From assembly GCA_027451265.1 (NCBI GenBank), contig DAIDJT010000025.1:1-15653 (forward strand): a stretch of 15,653 nucleotides of DNA. The letters are read 5' to 3'. The notes below the pieces were generated by a model, which had not been told where the DNA came from, searched no databases, and worked only from the letters and a program-made list of their open reading frames with translations. Origin of the DNA: Bacteroidales bacterium (lineage in GTDB: Bacteria > Bacteroidota > Bacteroidia > Bacteroidales > VadinHA17). The position numbers and the translations under genes were made by a program. Positions 6,679 through 13,462 of this stretch are shown piece after piece; the first letter of the stretch is position 1; the number at the start of each line of letters is the position of its first letter.

Positions 6679-8625
6679 ATGACAGCATCTGAAGCGATTG
6701 CCCTTCTCAGGGAGCGGGGAGTTGAATTGCCAGGAGAGATAGGTCTGATTGCCAGGAATTCTCCGTCAGCCGTTTTCTTCAATTCTTCGCCGGAGATACT
6801 TCAGGCCTCCACGCCGGGCCCAGGAGATCTGACATATGAGGTCAGGTATGACATCCCGGGAAAGGGAGAGGTTGCGGAGGTGGTTTTGCACCGCGTGACC
6901 AACGGTCTCTCGGCAAATTATACTGAGCCGTACATGAGGAGGCGTGACCCGGAGACGATGCTGATAGGAGATGCGAAGCCCACTGACAAAAAGAGGTTTT
7001 CGGATGTTTACGGTTACCCGTTTGAAAAGCTCCGCGAAGAGACTGTTGACTGGTTGAAGGGGCAGGAGGTAGGTATGTTCCTTTGCTTTGCAGGAAACTA
7101 TCCGGTAGGAGCGGGGGGTATAGTTATAACCCCGCTCAACGCATCTTTCTTTGCCTTCGGGCTTTCACTTCTTCAGAGGATTATTGCAGTTGATGATCTT
7201 CCCGCCGGCTTCAGGGTGGAGTCTGTTGTCTATGTGGCCCCACCCTTCAGGCACACACATTTCAACGGTCGCCAGGTGGTGGTTCACAACAGGCTTGAAG
7301 GGCTGCATGAGATGTTTGCCTATAATCTATACCCGGGGCCCAGCGCCAAGAAGGGCTTTTACAGTGTCCTCCTCGACAAGGGCGAAGAGGAAGGGTGGAT
7401 CACCGCCCACTGTTCAACGGTACAGGTTGTGAGTCCCTATGACAACGTCACCACCTTCATGCATGAGGGGGCCAGCGGCGGAGGAAAGAGCGAGATGATT
7501 CAGAACCTGGTTCGTGAACCCAACGGACAGATACTGATAGGTCAGAACATTATCACCGGGGAGAAGCGTGTCATCTCCATCCCTCTCTTCTGCTCATTTC
7601 ATCCGGCTACTGATGACATGGCTCTCTGTCATCCCTCATACCAGCTGAACAACGGCAAACTGACGGTGGCCGATGCAGAGAATGCATGGTTCATACGGGT
7701 TGACGGTGTTACCGGGTACGGTGATGATCCCTTCCTTGAGAAAATCACGATTAATCCTGCCGAGCCGCTGCTTTTCCTTAATATTGAAACCAGGCCCGAT
7801 GGCACTGCCCTTATATGGAACCACAAGGAGGATGCTCCCGGCAAACGTTGTCCCAATCCCAGGGTTGTTCTGCCGAGGAGGATCGTTCCGGGGGTGATTG
7901 ACAGGCCGGTCACTGTTGATGTCCGAAACTTCGGGGTGAGGATGCCTCCCTGCACTGCGGAGAATCCCAGTTATGGCATTGCAGGACTGTTTCACATCCT
8001 CCCCCCGGCGCTGGCATGGCTGTGGAGGCTGGTCAGCCCCCGTGGTTACGCCAATCCGAGTGTCACCGGGAGCGGCGATCTTGAGAGTGAGGGGGCAGGA
8101 TCATACTGGCCTTTTGCCACGGGCAAAAAGGTGAGGCATGCCAACCTCCTGCTGGAGCAGATAGTCAGTACCCCCCGGGTGCGGTATACGCTCACTCCGA
8201 ACCAGCACATCGGGTCCTGGAAAGTGGGTTTCAAACCACAGCTTCTCATGAGGGAATACCTTACCAGGCGAGGTAATGCCAAGCTCAGGGCTGACCAGCT
8301 CAGACCGGCCCGGTGCTCACTCCTCGGGTATGAACTCAACTACCTGACAATAGAAGGTTCGCCTGTCCCTACAAGGTTCCTGAAGGTTTACCGCCAGGCT
8401 GAGGTGGGGGAATCAGGTTATGATGCCGGTGCGGAAATCCTCCGCGGATTCTTCAATAAGGAGCTGACAGGCTACCTGACACCGGACCTGATACCCCTGG
8501 GGCGCAGGATAATTAATGCGTTCCTCGAAGGGTGCACGGTTGATGAATATGCACGGATCCTTCCGATGGAATACCAGTACTCATTCCTGACGATAAACGA
8601 TTATGACAACCAGGGGGGCCGCTGA
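6679..8625 (+). CDS. DUF4914 family protein with HPr-kinase/PEPCK-like P-loop
   Basis: The protein has 648 residues, no signal peptide and no membrane segment, so it is cytoplasmic. I recognise the family as DUF4914, mostly from overall pattern. The clearest motif is a P-loop, EGASGGGKSEM (263-273), with K270 and S271 as phosphate ligands. The G-x-S-G-x-G-K-S-E form is closer to HPr kinase/phosphorylase than to common GxxxxGK[ST] NTPases. Downstream candidates for nucleotide or metal ligands are the Asp pair in HPATDDMALCHPS (308-320), RVDGVTGYGDDPF (340-352) and a Glu/Gly-rich stretch GSGDLESEGAGSYWPFATGK (464-483). Other strong blocks are HTHFNGRQVVVHNRLEGLHE (192-211) and LFHILPPALAWLWRLVSPRG (437-456). 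A kinase or PEP-carboxykinase-like phosphotransfer role is possible but unproven. It is transcribed alone, divergent from the sigma cluster, and its TGA lies in the loop of a hairpin. Confidence 0.8.
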   Translation: MTASEAIALLRERGVELPGEIGLIARNSPSAVFFNSSPEILQASTPGPGDLTYEVRYDIPGKGEVAEVVLHRVTNGLSANYTEPYMRRRDPETMLIGDAKPTDKKRFSDVYGYPFEKLREETVDWLKGQEVGMFLCFAGNYPVGAGGIVITPLNASFFAFGLSLLQRIIAVDDLPAGFRVESVVYVAPPFRHTHFNGRQVVVHNRLEGLHEMFAYNLYPGPSAKKGFYSVLLDKGEEEGWITAHCSTVQVVSPYDNVTTFMHEGASGGGKSEMIQNLVREPNGQILIGQNIITGEKRVISIPLFCSFHPATDDMALCHPSYQLNNGKLTVADAENAWFIRVDGVTGYGDDPFLEKITINPAEPLLFLNIETRPDGTALIWNHKEDAPGKRCPNPRVVLPRRIVPGVIDRPVTVDVRNFGVRMPPCTAENPSYGIAGLFHILPPALAWLWRLVSPRGYANPSVTGSGDLESEGAGSYWPFATGKKVRHANLLLEQIVSTPRVRYTLTPNQHIGSWKVGFKPQLLMREYLTRRGNAKLRADQLRPARCSLLGYELNYLTIEGSPVPTRFLKVYRQAEVGESGYDAGAEILRGFFNKELTGYLTPDLIPLGRRIINAFLEGCTVDEYARILPMEYQYSFLTINDYDNQGGR

Positions 8626-8634
8626 GCCCCCCTG
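8611..8634 (+). terminator. Hairpin over the DUF4914 stop codon
   Basis: CAGGGGGGC (8611-8619) pairs perfectly with GCCCCCCTG (8626-8634), giving a 9-base, very GC-rich stem with a 6-base loop CGCTGA that contains the stop codon (8623-8625). The downstream tract ATAATGTTCC is only weakly T-rich, so it is not a textbook intrinsic terminator, but its place between two convergent genes supports the role. Confidence 0.55.
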
Positions 8635-8643
8635 ATAATGTTC

Positions 8644-8664
8644 CGCCTGTGCTAAAGACAGGTG
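8644..8664. terminator. Second, weaker hairpin between convergent genes
   Basis: CGCCTGT (8644-8650) pairs with ACAGGTG (8658-8664), a 7-base stem with one G-U pair and a 7-base loop, followed on the plus strand by TGTATGATTTATTT. Together with the upstream hairpin it fills the 60-base gap before the minus-strand enzyme gene, and could terminate either direction. Confidence 0.35.
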
Positions 8665-8685
8665 TGTATGATTTATTTCAGCCTG

Positions 8686-9975
8686 TCAGTTCCTGAAGTC
8701 AGCCATTTCATTGGGATAGGCGTTGGTTTCCAGTTTTTTCTTGACCTCCTTGAATGCCTGCAGGGTATAATTGACATCCTCCATTGTGTGTGCGGCTGTC
8801 GGAATGATTCTGAGCATTATTACACCCTTTGGCACCACCGGGTAGATTACCACTGAACAGAAGATGCCGTAGTTTTTCCTGAGATCTTTTATCAGCTGGG
8901 TTGTCTGAGCCAGCCCTCCCTTGAAGAAGACAGGAGTTACTGGCGACTGTGTACGGCCGAGGTCGAATCCGGCCTCCCTGAATCCCTTCTGCAGGGCACG
9001 GGCAATTTCCCACAGTTTTTCACGAAGCTCCGGATGGTTCTTCATCATCTCAAGGCGTTTGATGGCACCGATGGTCATTGCCATAGGCAGCGACTTGGCG
9101 TATATCTGTGAGCGAAGGTTGAATCTCAGGAAGCTGATAACATCCTTGTCACCGGCAACGAACCCGCCTATTCCTGCGAAGCTCTTCGCGAAGGTTCCGA
9201 AATAGACATCTATCTGGTCCTGCACGCCGAAGTGTTCGCCGGTACCGGCTCCCGTTCTGCCCATCGTTCCTATACCGTGGGCATCATCAACCAGGAGACG
9301 GAAGTTATATTTCTTCTTGTATGTGACTATCTTGTCGAGGGCTCCGAGGTCTCCTGCCATTCCGAAGACACCCTCGGTGATGACCAGTATGCCACCGCCG
9401 GTTTCGGCAACTGCATTCTGAGCATGCTGAAGCTGCTTTTCAAAGCTGTCCATGTCATTGTGGGCGTAGACAAACCTCTTGGAAAGTACCATCCTCAGGC
9501 CGTCCATGATGCAGGCGTGCGACTCCGAGTCGTAAACGATGACATCATGCCTGCCTGCAAGGCAATCAATGATTGATACCATTCCCTGGTAACCGAAGTT
9601 CAGAAGGTATGCAGCTTCCTTTCCGACAAATTCGGCAGCCATTGACTCAAATTTTTCGTGCATGGTGGTCTGTCCTGACATCATCCTGGCGCCCATGGGG
9701 GATGCCAGTCCGTATTGTGCTGCTGCTTCGGCATCGACCTTTCGTATCTCAGGGTGATTGGCGAGCCCCAGGTAGTTGTTGAGACTCCAGTTAAGCACTT
9801 CCCTGCCCATGAATTTCATGCGGGGTCCTATCTCACCTTCAAGCTTGGGGAACATAAAGTATCCGTCGGCCAGTTCCTGGTACTGACCCAGCGCACCACG
9901 GTTCTTTCTGATCTTGTCGAAAATATCCACTTCAGTATAGTTTTTGATTATTGCCCGCAAAATTATCAAAAACAT
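8686..9975 (-). CDS. PLP-dependent alpha-oxoamine synthase (SPT/cysteate acyltransferase/KBL group)
   Basis: As read the protein has 429 residues. This fold-type I PLP family condenses an amino acid with an acyl-CoA or acyl-ACP, losing CO2. Visible residues are SESHACIMDG with H153 to stack on PLP, LLVDDAHGIGTMG with D230 and H233, the Schiff-base lysine K264 in GTFAKSFAGIGGF, and R389 in MLRIIPTAAHT to hold the substrate carboxylate. The body is typical of a widespread Bacteroidota subfamily (LNWSLNNYLGLANHPEIRKV, 61-80). Members are variously annotated as glycine C-acetyltransferase, serine palmitoyltransferase or cysteate acyltransferase. A long-chain base for sphingolipids or sulfonolipids is plausible, but the substrate cannot be read from sequence alone. 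No threonine dehydrogenase gene, the usual KBL partner, is nearby. The start is uncertain: the first 15 residues look unlike the family, and GTG at 9930 (giving MDIFDKIRKNRG) fits better. Confidence 0.88.
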   Translation of the reverse strand: MFLIILRAIIKNYTEVDIFDKIRKNRGALGQYQELADGYFMFPKLEGEIGPRMKFMGREVLNWSLNNYLGLANHPEIRKVDAEAAAQYGLASPMGARMMSGQTTMHEKFESMAAEFVGKEAAYLLNFGYQGMVSIIDCLAGRHDVIVYDSESHACIMDGLRMVLSKRFVYAHNDMDSFEKQLQHAQNAVAETGGGILVITEGVFGMAGDLGALDKIVTYKKKYNFRLLVDDAHGIGTMGRTGAGTGEHFGVQDQIDVYFGTFAKSFAGIGGFVAGDKDVISFLRFNLRSQIYAKSLPMAMTIGAIKRLEMMKNHPELREKLWEIARALQKGFREAGFDLGRTQSPVTPVFFKGGLAQTTQLIKDLRKNYGIFCSVVIYPVVPKGVIMLRIIPTAAHTMEDVNYTLQAFKEVKKKLETNAYPNEMADFRN

Positions 9976-9983
9976 TGCTCCGG

Positions 9984-9990
9984 CAAAGTA
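9984..9990 (-). promoter_or_regulatory. Possible -7 element for the oxoamine synthase gene
   Basis: The minus strand reads TACTTTG here, the TAnnTTTG consensus with one spacer base missing. If used, transcription would start almost at the upstream ATG (9975), which favours the GTG at 9930 as the true start. No -33 box is evident. Confidence 0.2.
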
Positions 9991-10097
9991 CCTATTTATA
10001 CCTATTTGTTCCGGTGAATTAACACTCTCTTAACTACTCTGAACTGTTTATTGATGCACTTTTGTGTCGGGTTGGATCAACCTATGAAAAAAAAGAG

Positions 10098-10105
10098 TAA
10101 TTTTG
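10098..10105 (+). promoter_or_regulatory. Candidate promoter -7 element for the bamD operon
   Basis: TAATTTTG matches TAnnTTTG at all fixed bases, 17 bases before the bamD ATG. A partial -33 element GTTGG lies at 10071-10075 with a slightly long spacer (22-23 bases). It would drive the bamD-rpoZ-coaBC-DUF4835-recN run with a leader of about 12 bases. Confidence 0.5.
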
Positions 10106-10121
10106 CGCAACATTTCCTGGT

Positions 10122-10940
10122 ATGAGGATCAGACCGATAACATTTCTAATGCTTGCACTCATCGTAACGTCATGCGGTGAGTATGAGAAGCTTCTCAAGA
10201 GCACTGACAACGAGCTCAAGAAGCAGAAGGTATTTGACTATTATGATGACGGCAAGTACACAAAGACCATAGAGCTGCTCTCACAGATTCTGCCGAGGTA
10301 CAGGGCTACCGATCAGGCTGAACAGCTCAGCTGGATCAATGCCCAGGCCAATTACAAGATTCGTGATTACATGATGGCCGGGCAGTATTACCAGGAGTTT
10401 GCAGACACCTACCCCGGCAGTAACAATGCGGAGGAGGCATCATATCTTGCAGCAATGTGTGAATATTACCAGAGTCCCAGGCCGGAGCTTGACCAGACAA
10501 ATACCAGGATGGCCATAGAGAGTTTTACGATATTCATGCAGCGGTACCCGACAAGCACCCGCACTGACGACTGCAAAGCCAGGATTCTGGAGCTGCAGGA
10601 GAAACTTGTCGAGAAGTCATATCTCAGCGCAAGGCTTTACTATGACCTTAAGGAGTACCGTGCCGCAACCGTATCACTGGCCAACAGCCTCAAGGAGTAC
10701 CCGAATACTAAGTACCGTGAGGAGCTGATGTACCTCAAGCTTGACGCCCTTTACCTTTATGCGGTGAACAGCGTTCCCGAGAAAAAGGTTGAGCGTTACC
10801 AGGCAACACTTGACGAGTATTATTCGTTTATAGAAGAGTATCCGCAGAGCAGGTTCTTAAAGGATGTGACAAGGATATTTGAAAGCACGGCAAAATTCCT
10901 GAAGGTTGACATAACCGTTAAACAGACAGAAAATAACTGA
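10122..10940 (+). CDS. bamD: Outer membrane protein assembly factor BamD (lipoprotein)
   Basis: BamD is an essential lipoprotein of the BAM complex that inserts beta-barrel proteins into the outer membrane with BamA. The product has 272 residues. The signal peptide ends in a lipobox, IVTSCG, with C18 as the lipidated residue. The following GEYEKLLKSTD is characteristic of Bacteroidota BamD. TPR-like helical pairs fill the rest: ELLSQILPRYR...AEQLSWINAQANYKI (51-80), QYYQEFADTYPGSNNAEEA (88-106), FTIFMQRYPTSTRTDDCKAR (135-154), SLANSLKEYPNTKYREELMY (185-204) and YYSFIEEYPQSRFLKDV (233-249). Repeated 'YP(x)S/T' turns mark the repeats. The length is normal. It is the first gene of the rightward run, with rpoZ 16 bases downstream. 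Confidence 0.93.
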   Translation: MRIRPITFLMLALIVTSCGEYEKLLKSTDNELKKQKVFDYYDDGKYTKTIELLSQILPRYRATDQAEQLSWINAQANYKIRDYMMAGQYYQEFADTYPGSNNAEEASYLAAMCEYYQSPRPELDQTNTRMAIESFTIFMQRYPTSTRTDDCKARILELQEKLVEKSYLSARLYYDLKEYRAATVSLANSLKEYPNTKYREELMYLKLDALYLYAVNSVPEKKVERYQATLDEYYSFIEEYPQSRFLKDVTRIFESTAKFLKVDITVKQTENN

Positions 10941-10956
10941 AATCATCAAAACAGAT

Positions 10957-11292
10957 ATGGATTACAAAAAGACATCCGCACCCTACACAACCATCACAAG
11001 GGATATTGACAAGTTCGACGCCACGACCGGAAATATTTACGAAAGCGTCATCATCTGCAACAGAAGGGCAAACCAGATTTCGGTTGAGATGAAGCAGGAG
11101 CTGAACTCGAAGCTTGAGGAGTTTGCTTCTTTCAATGACAACCTGGAAGAGGTTTTTGAAAACAGGGAGCAGATAGAAATATCCAAGTTCTATGAAAGGC
11201 TGCCGAAGCCCAGTCTCATTGCTCTTGCCGAGTTTGAAGAGGGCAAGATTTACTACCGTAACCCTGACAAGGAGCAGAAGCAGAAAAAATAA
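10957..11292 (+). CDS. rpoZ: RNA polymerase omega subunit, Bacteroidota type
   Basis: The product has 111 residues. Omega binds the beta-prime subunit and helps RNA polymerase assemble. The Bacteroidota form is divergent and is often annotated only as hypothetical. Its recognisable features are the N-terminal MDYKKT, TGNIYESVIICNRRANQI (25-42), which corresponds to the omega helix containing the conserved 'RA.Q' motif, then EEFASFNDNLEEVFENREQI (52-71) and LPKPSLIALAEFEEGKIYY (82-100). The C-terminus is Lys-rich. It lies 16 bases after bamD and 9 bases before coaBC, a position conserved in this phylum as I know it. It is probably co-transcribed with both. Confidence 0.92.
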   Translation: MDYKKTSAPYTTITRDIDKFDATTGNIYESVIICNRRANQISVEMKQELNSKLEEFASFNDNLEEVFENREQIEISKFYERLPKPSLIALAEFEEGKIYYRNPDKEQKQKK

Positions 11293-11301
11293 AGTCCCGA
11301 C

Positions 11302-12513
11302 ATGCTGGAAGGCAGGAAAATACTGCTTGGAGTCACCGGAGGTATAGCAGCCTACAAGGCAGCCGTTATCATCCGGTTACTTGTTAAGGAAGGGGCAGAG
11401 GTCAAGGTTCTGATGACCCCTCTCGCAAAGGAGTTCATCACGCCGTTAACCCTGGCAACTCTTTCGAGGAACCCCGTCCTGGTTGATTTCTTCGACCCGG
11501 AGGACGGACGGTGGAACAGCCATATCGACCTGGGAATGTGGGCTGACCTGTTCCTGATTGCTCCCGCCACGGCCAACACAATGGGCAAGATGGCGGCAGG
11601 AATAGCAGATAACCTGCTCCTGACGACATATCTTTCCGCCCGTTGTCCTGTCTTCCTTGCCCCGGCAATGGACCTTGACATGCTGGCTCATCCTGCAACG
11701 GTCAGCAACATTGATAGGCTGAAATCATTTGGCAACCGGATCATTGAACCGGACACCGGGGAACTTGCCAGCGGACTTGAAGGCAAGGGCCGCATGGCTG
11801 AGCCTGAGGTGATAGTGAGGATGATCAGGGAGTTCCTCTCAAAAAAAAAAATAAATGAACTGCCGCTGTCAGGCAGGAAGGTCCTTATCAATGCAGGACC
11901 CACCGTTGAACCGATAGACCCTGTTCGCTATATCAGCAATCATTCATCCGGCCGGATGGGCGTTGCCCTGGCTGATGAAGCCGCAGTACTGGGTGCAGAG
12001 GTGACTCTTGTACTCGGGCCTGTAGGCATAAAACCAGGCCAAAAAAAGATCAGCGTTATCCCGGTCACCACTGCCGCGGAAATGAAGGAAGCCACCGTGG
12101 CAGCATTTGGCACCTGTGATATTGCAATACTGGCGGCTGCCGTTGCCGACTTTACCCCTGAGCATATACATGAGACCAAGATGAAAAGGGGAGAAGATGA
12201 CATGGTGATCAGGCTAAAGCCTACTGAGGACATCGCAGCATGCCTCGGCAGGATGAAGAGGAAGGGTCAGTTCCTGGCCGGTTTTGCGCTGGAGACGGAC
12301 AATGAACTGGAGAACGCAAAGGGCAAGCTCCGGAGGAAAAACCTCGACATGATAGTACTCAATTCACTCAATGATCCGGGGGCCGGATTCGGCCAGGGTA
12401 CCAACCGGGTAACCATCATTGACAGTTACAATAATATTGATAAATTTGAATTGAAATCGAAAGACGAGGTGGCATCGGATATACTGAGAAAAATTATTTC
12501 ACTGACTCGCTGA
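11302..12513 (+). CDS. coaBC: Bifunctional phosphopantothenoylcysteine decarboxylase / phosphopantothenate-cysteine ligase
   Basis: The product (403 residues) carries out two steps of coenzyme A synthesis. The N-terminal CoaC flavoprotein half (1 to about 178) has GVTGGIAAYKA (10-20), the catalytic His H75 in SHIDLGMWAD, the FMN/substrate motif PATANTMGKMAAGIADNLL (88-106) and PAMDLDM (121-127). The C-terminal CoaB half (about 188-403) has the nucleotide-binding GRKVLINAGPTVEPIDPVRY (191-210), the signature SNHSSGRMG (212-220) and LKPTEDIA (305-312). Two oddities are visible. The CoaC flap, where E. coli has an ACG cysteine, reads ASG here (S157). The linker at residues 180-184 (SKKKI) is encoded by an uninterrupted run of 11 A. 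It sits in the bamD-recN operon, 9 bases after rpoZ and 6 bases before the DUF4835 gene. The assignment is firm. Confidence 0.96.
   Translation: MLEGRKILLGVTGGIAAYKAAVIIRLLVKEGAEVKVLMTPLAKEFITPLTLATLSRNPVLVDFFDPEDGRWNSHIDLGMWADLFLIAPATANTMGKMAAGIADNLLLTTYLSARCPVFLAPAMDLDMLAHPATVSNIDRLKSFGNRIIEPDTGELASGLEGKGRMAEPEVIVRMIREFLSKKKINELPLSGRKVLINAGPTVEPIDPVRYISNHSSGRMGVALADEAAVLGAEVTLVLGPVGIKPGQKKISVIPVTTAAEMKEATVAAFGTCDIAILAAAVADFTPEHIHETKMKRGEDDMVIRLKPTEDIAACLGRMKRKGQFLAGFALETDNELENAKGKLRRKNLDMIVLNSLNDPGAGFGQGTNRVTIIDSYNNIDKFELKSKDEVASDILRKIISLTR
11841..11851 (+). repeat. Eleven-A homopolymer at the CoaC/CoaB junction
   Basis: Eleven consecutive A residues encode the Lys run in the inter-domain linker of coaBC (codons 180-184). 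One extra A leads to TGA and one lost A leads to TAA within four codons, so slippage either way ends translation just after the CoaC domain. Confidence 0.9.
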
Positions 12514-12519
12514 AAGACC

Positions 12520-13452
12520 ATGAATCAACCGGTAAAAATCAGACTTCTTGTAGCGGCGCTGCTGATGGTACTGGCCACCGGGAATGCTGCATCCCAGGAG
12601 CTGTATTGCAACGTCCAGGTGTCGGCGCAGAAGATACAGGGTTCGAACCGCGAGGTTTTTCAGAACATGCAGCGGGATATATATGAGTTTATGAACAGCA
12701 TGGTCTGGACCGACAATATCTTCAGCTTTTCGGAGAGGATAGAATGCAACCTGCTCATAAACCTTGACGAGCAACTTTCAGCCGATGAGTTTCGCGGGAC
12801 CATCCAGGTACAGCTCAGCAGGCCGGTATTCAATACAACCTATGAGTCGACGGTGCTCAACTTCGTGGATAATAATTTCCAGTTCAGGTATGTTGAGTTC
12901 CAGCCACTTGAGTTCAACCCGAACAGCCACACCAGCAACCTGGTGTCAGTACTGGCATATTATGCCTATCTCCTGATCGGGATGGATTTCGACACTTACA
13001 CCCAGGGCGGAGGAACACCTTACTTCCAGGTAGCCGAAAAGATTGTCACCAACGCTCAGAACGCCCCTGAACAGGGCTGGAAACCTTATGACGGCTCCAG
13101 AAACAGGAACCGATACTGGCTGGTGAAGAATATCCTTGACAGCGAGTATGCAGGTGTAAGACAGTTCCTTTATCTGTATCATCTGAGGGGTCTTGACCGC
13201 ATGGAGTCGGATATGACCCAGGCAAGGACGGAGATCTATGAGAGCCTGAGAAGGCTGCAGGAGGTTTACAGGCGCCGTCCTGACCCCTTCATGTACTATA
13301 TGACAGTGGTACTTGATGCAAAGGCAGATGAGATTGTTAATATCTTTTCCCAGGGCTTCCCGGAGGAAAAGAACAGGGTAGTCCAGATACTTACCGAGAT
13401 AGACCCTGCCAACGAAAACAAATACCAGAAGATACTTACCTCCAACAGTTAA
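12520..13452 (+). CDS. DUF4835 family periplasmic protein
   Basis: The product has 310 residues with a Sec signal peptide (1 to about 25, core LLVAALLMVLATG, cut near AASQ). The mature N-terminus (QELYCNVQVSAQKIQGSN, 26-43), ERIECNLLINL (68-78) and the block PLEFNPNSHTSNLVSVLAYY (129-148) are the pattern of DUF4835, a family I know only from Bacteroidota. The two cysteines (C30 and C72) may form a disulfide. GMDFDTY and NRYWLVKNIL follow, then a helical C-terminus. Some annotation sources tie this family to type IX secretion under the name PorD; I recall this without certainty and nothing in the window confirms it. It sits between coaBC (6 bases) and recN (10 bases), so it is expressed with them. 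Confidence 0.85.
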   Translation: MNQPVKIRLLVAALLMVLATGNAASQELYCNVQVSAQKIQGSNREVFQNMQRDIYEFMNSMVWTDNIFSFSERIECNLLINLDEQLSADEFRGTIQVQLSRPVFNTTYESTVLNFVDNNFQFRYVEFQPLEFNPNSHTSNLVSVLAYYAYLLIGMDFDTYTQGGGTPYFQVAEKIVTNAQNAPEQGWKPYDGSRNRNRYWLVKNILDSEYAGVRQFLYLYHLRGLDRMESDMTQARTEIYESLRRLQEVYRRRPDPFMYYMTVVLDAKADEIVNIFSQGFPEEKNRVVQILTEIDPANENKYQKILTSNS

Positions 13453-13462
13453 AGACCATCTG

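Noticed and set aside
8686..9975. Firm naming of the oxoamine synthase as kbl (glycine C-acetyltransferase).
   Set aside because: The active-site residues are common to the whole family, and no threonine dehydrogenase gene is adjacent, so the substrate is left open.
10084..10125. A 13-codon reading frame (MKKKSNFAQHFLV) whose TGA overlaps the bamD ATG as ATGA, looking like a leader peptide.
   Set aside because: The best promoter element (10098-10105) lies inside it, so transcripts would start downstream of its ATG; it is also too short to support from sequence alone.
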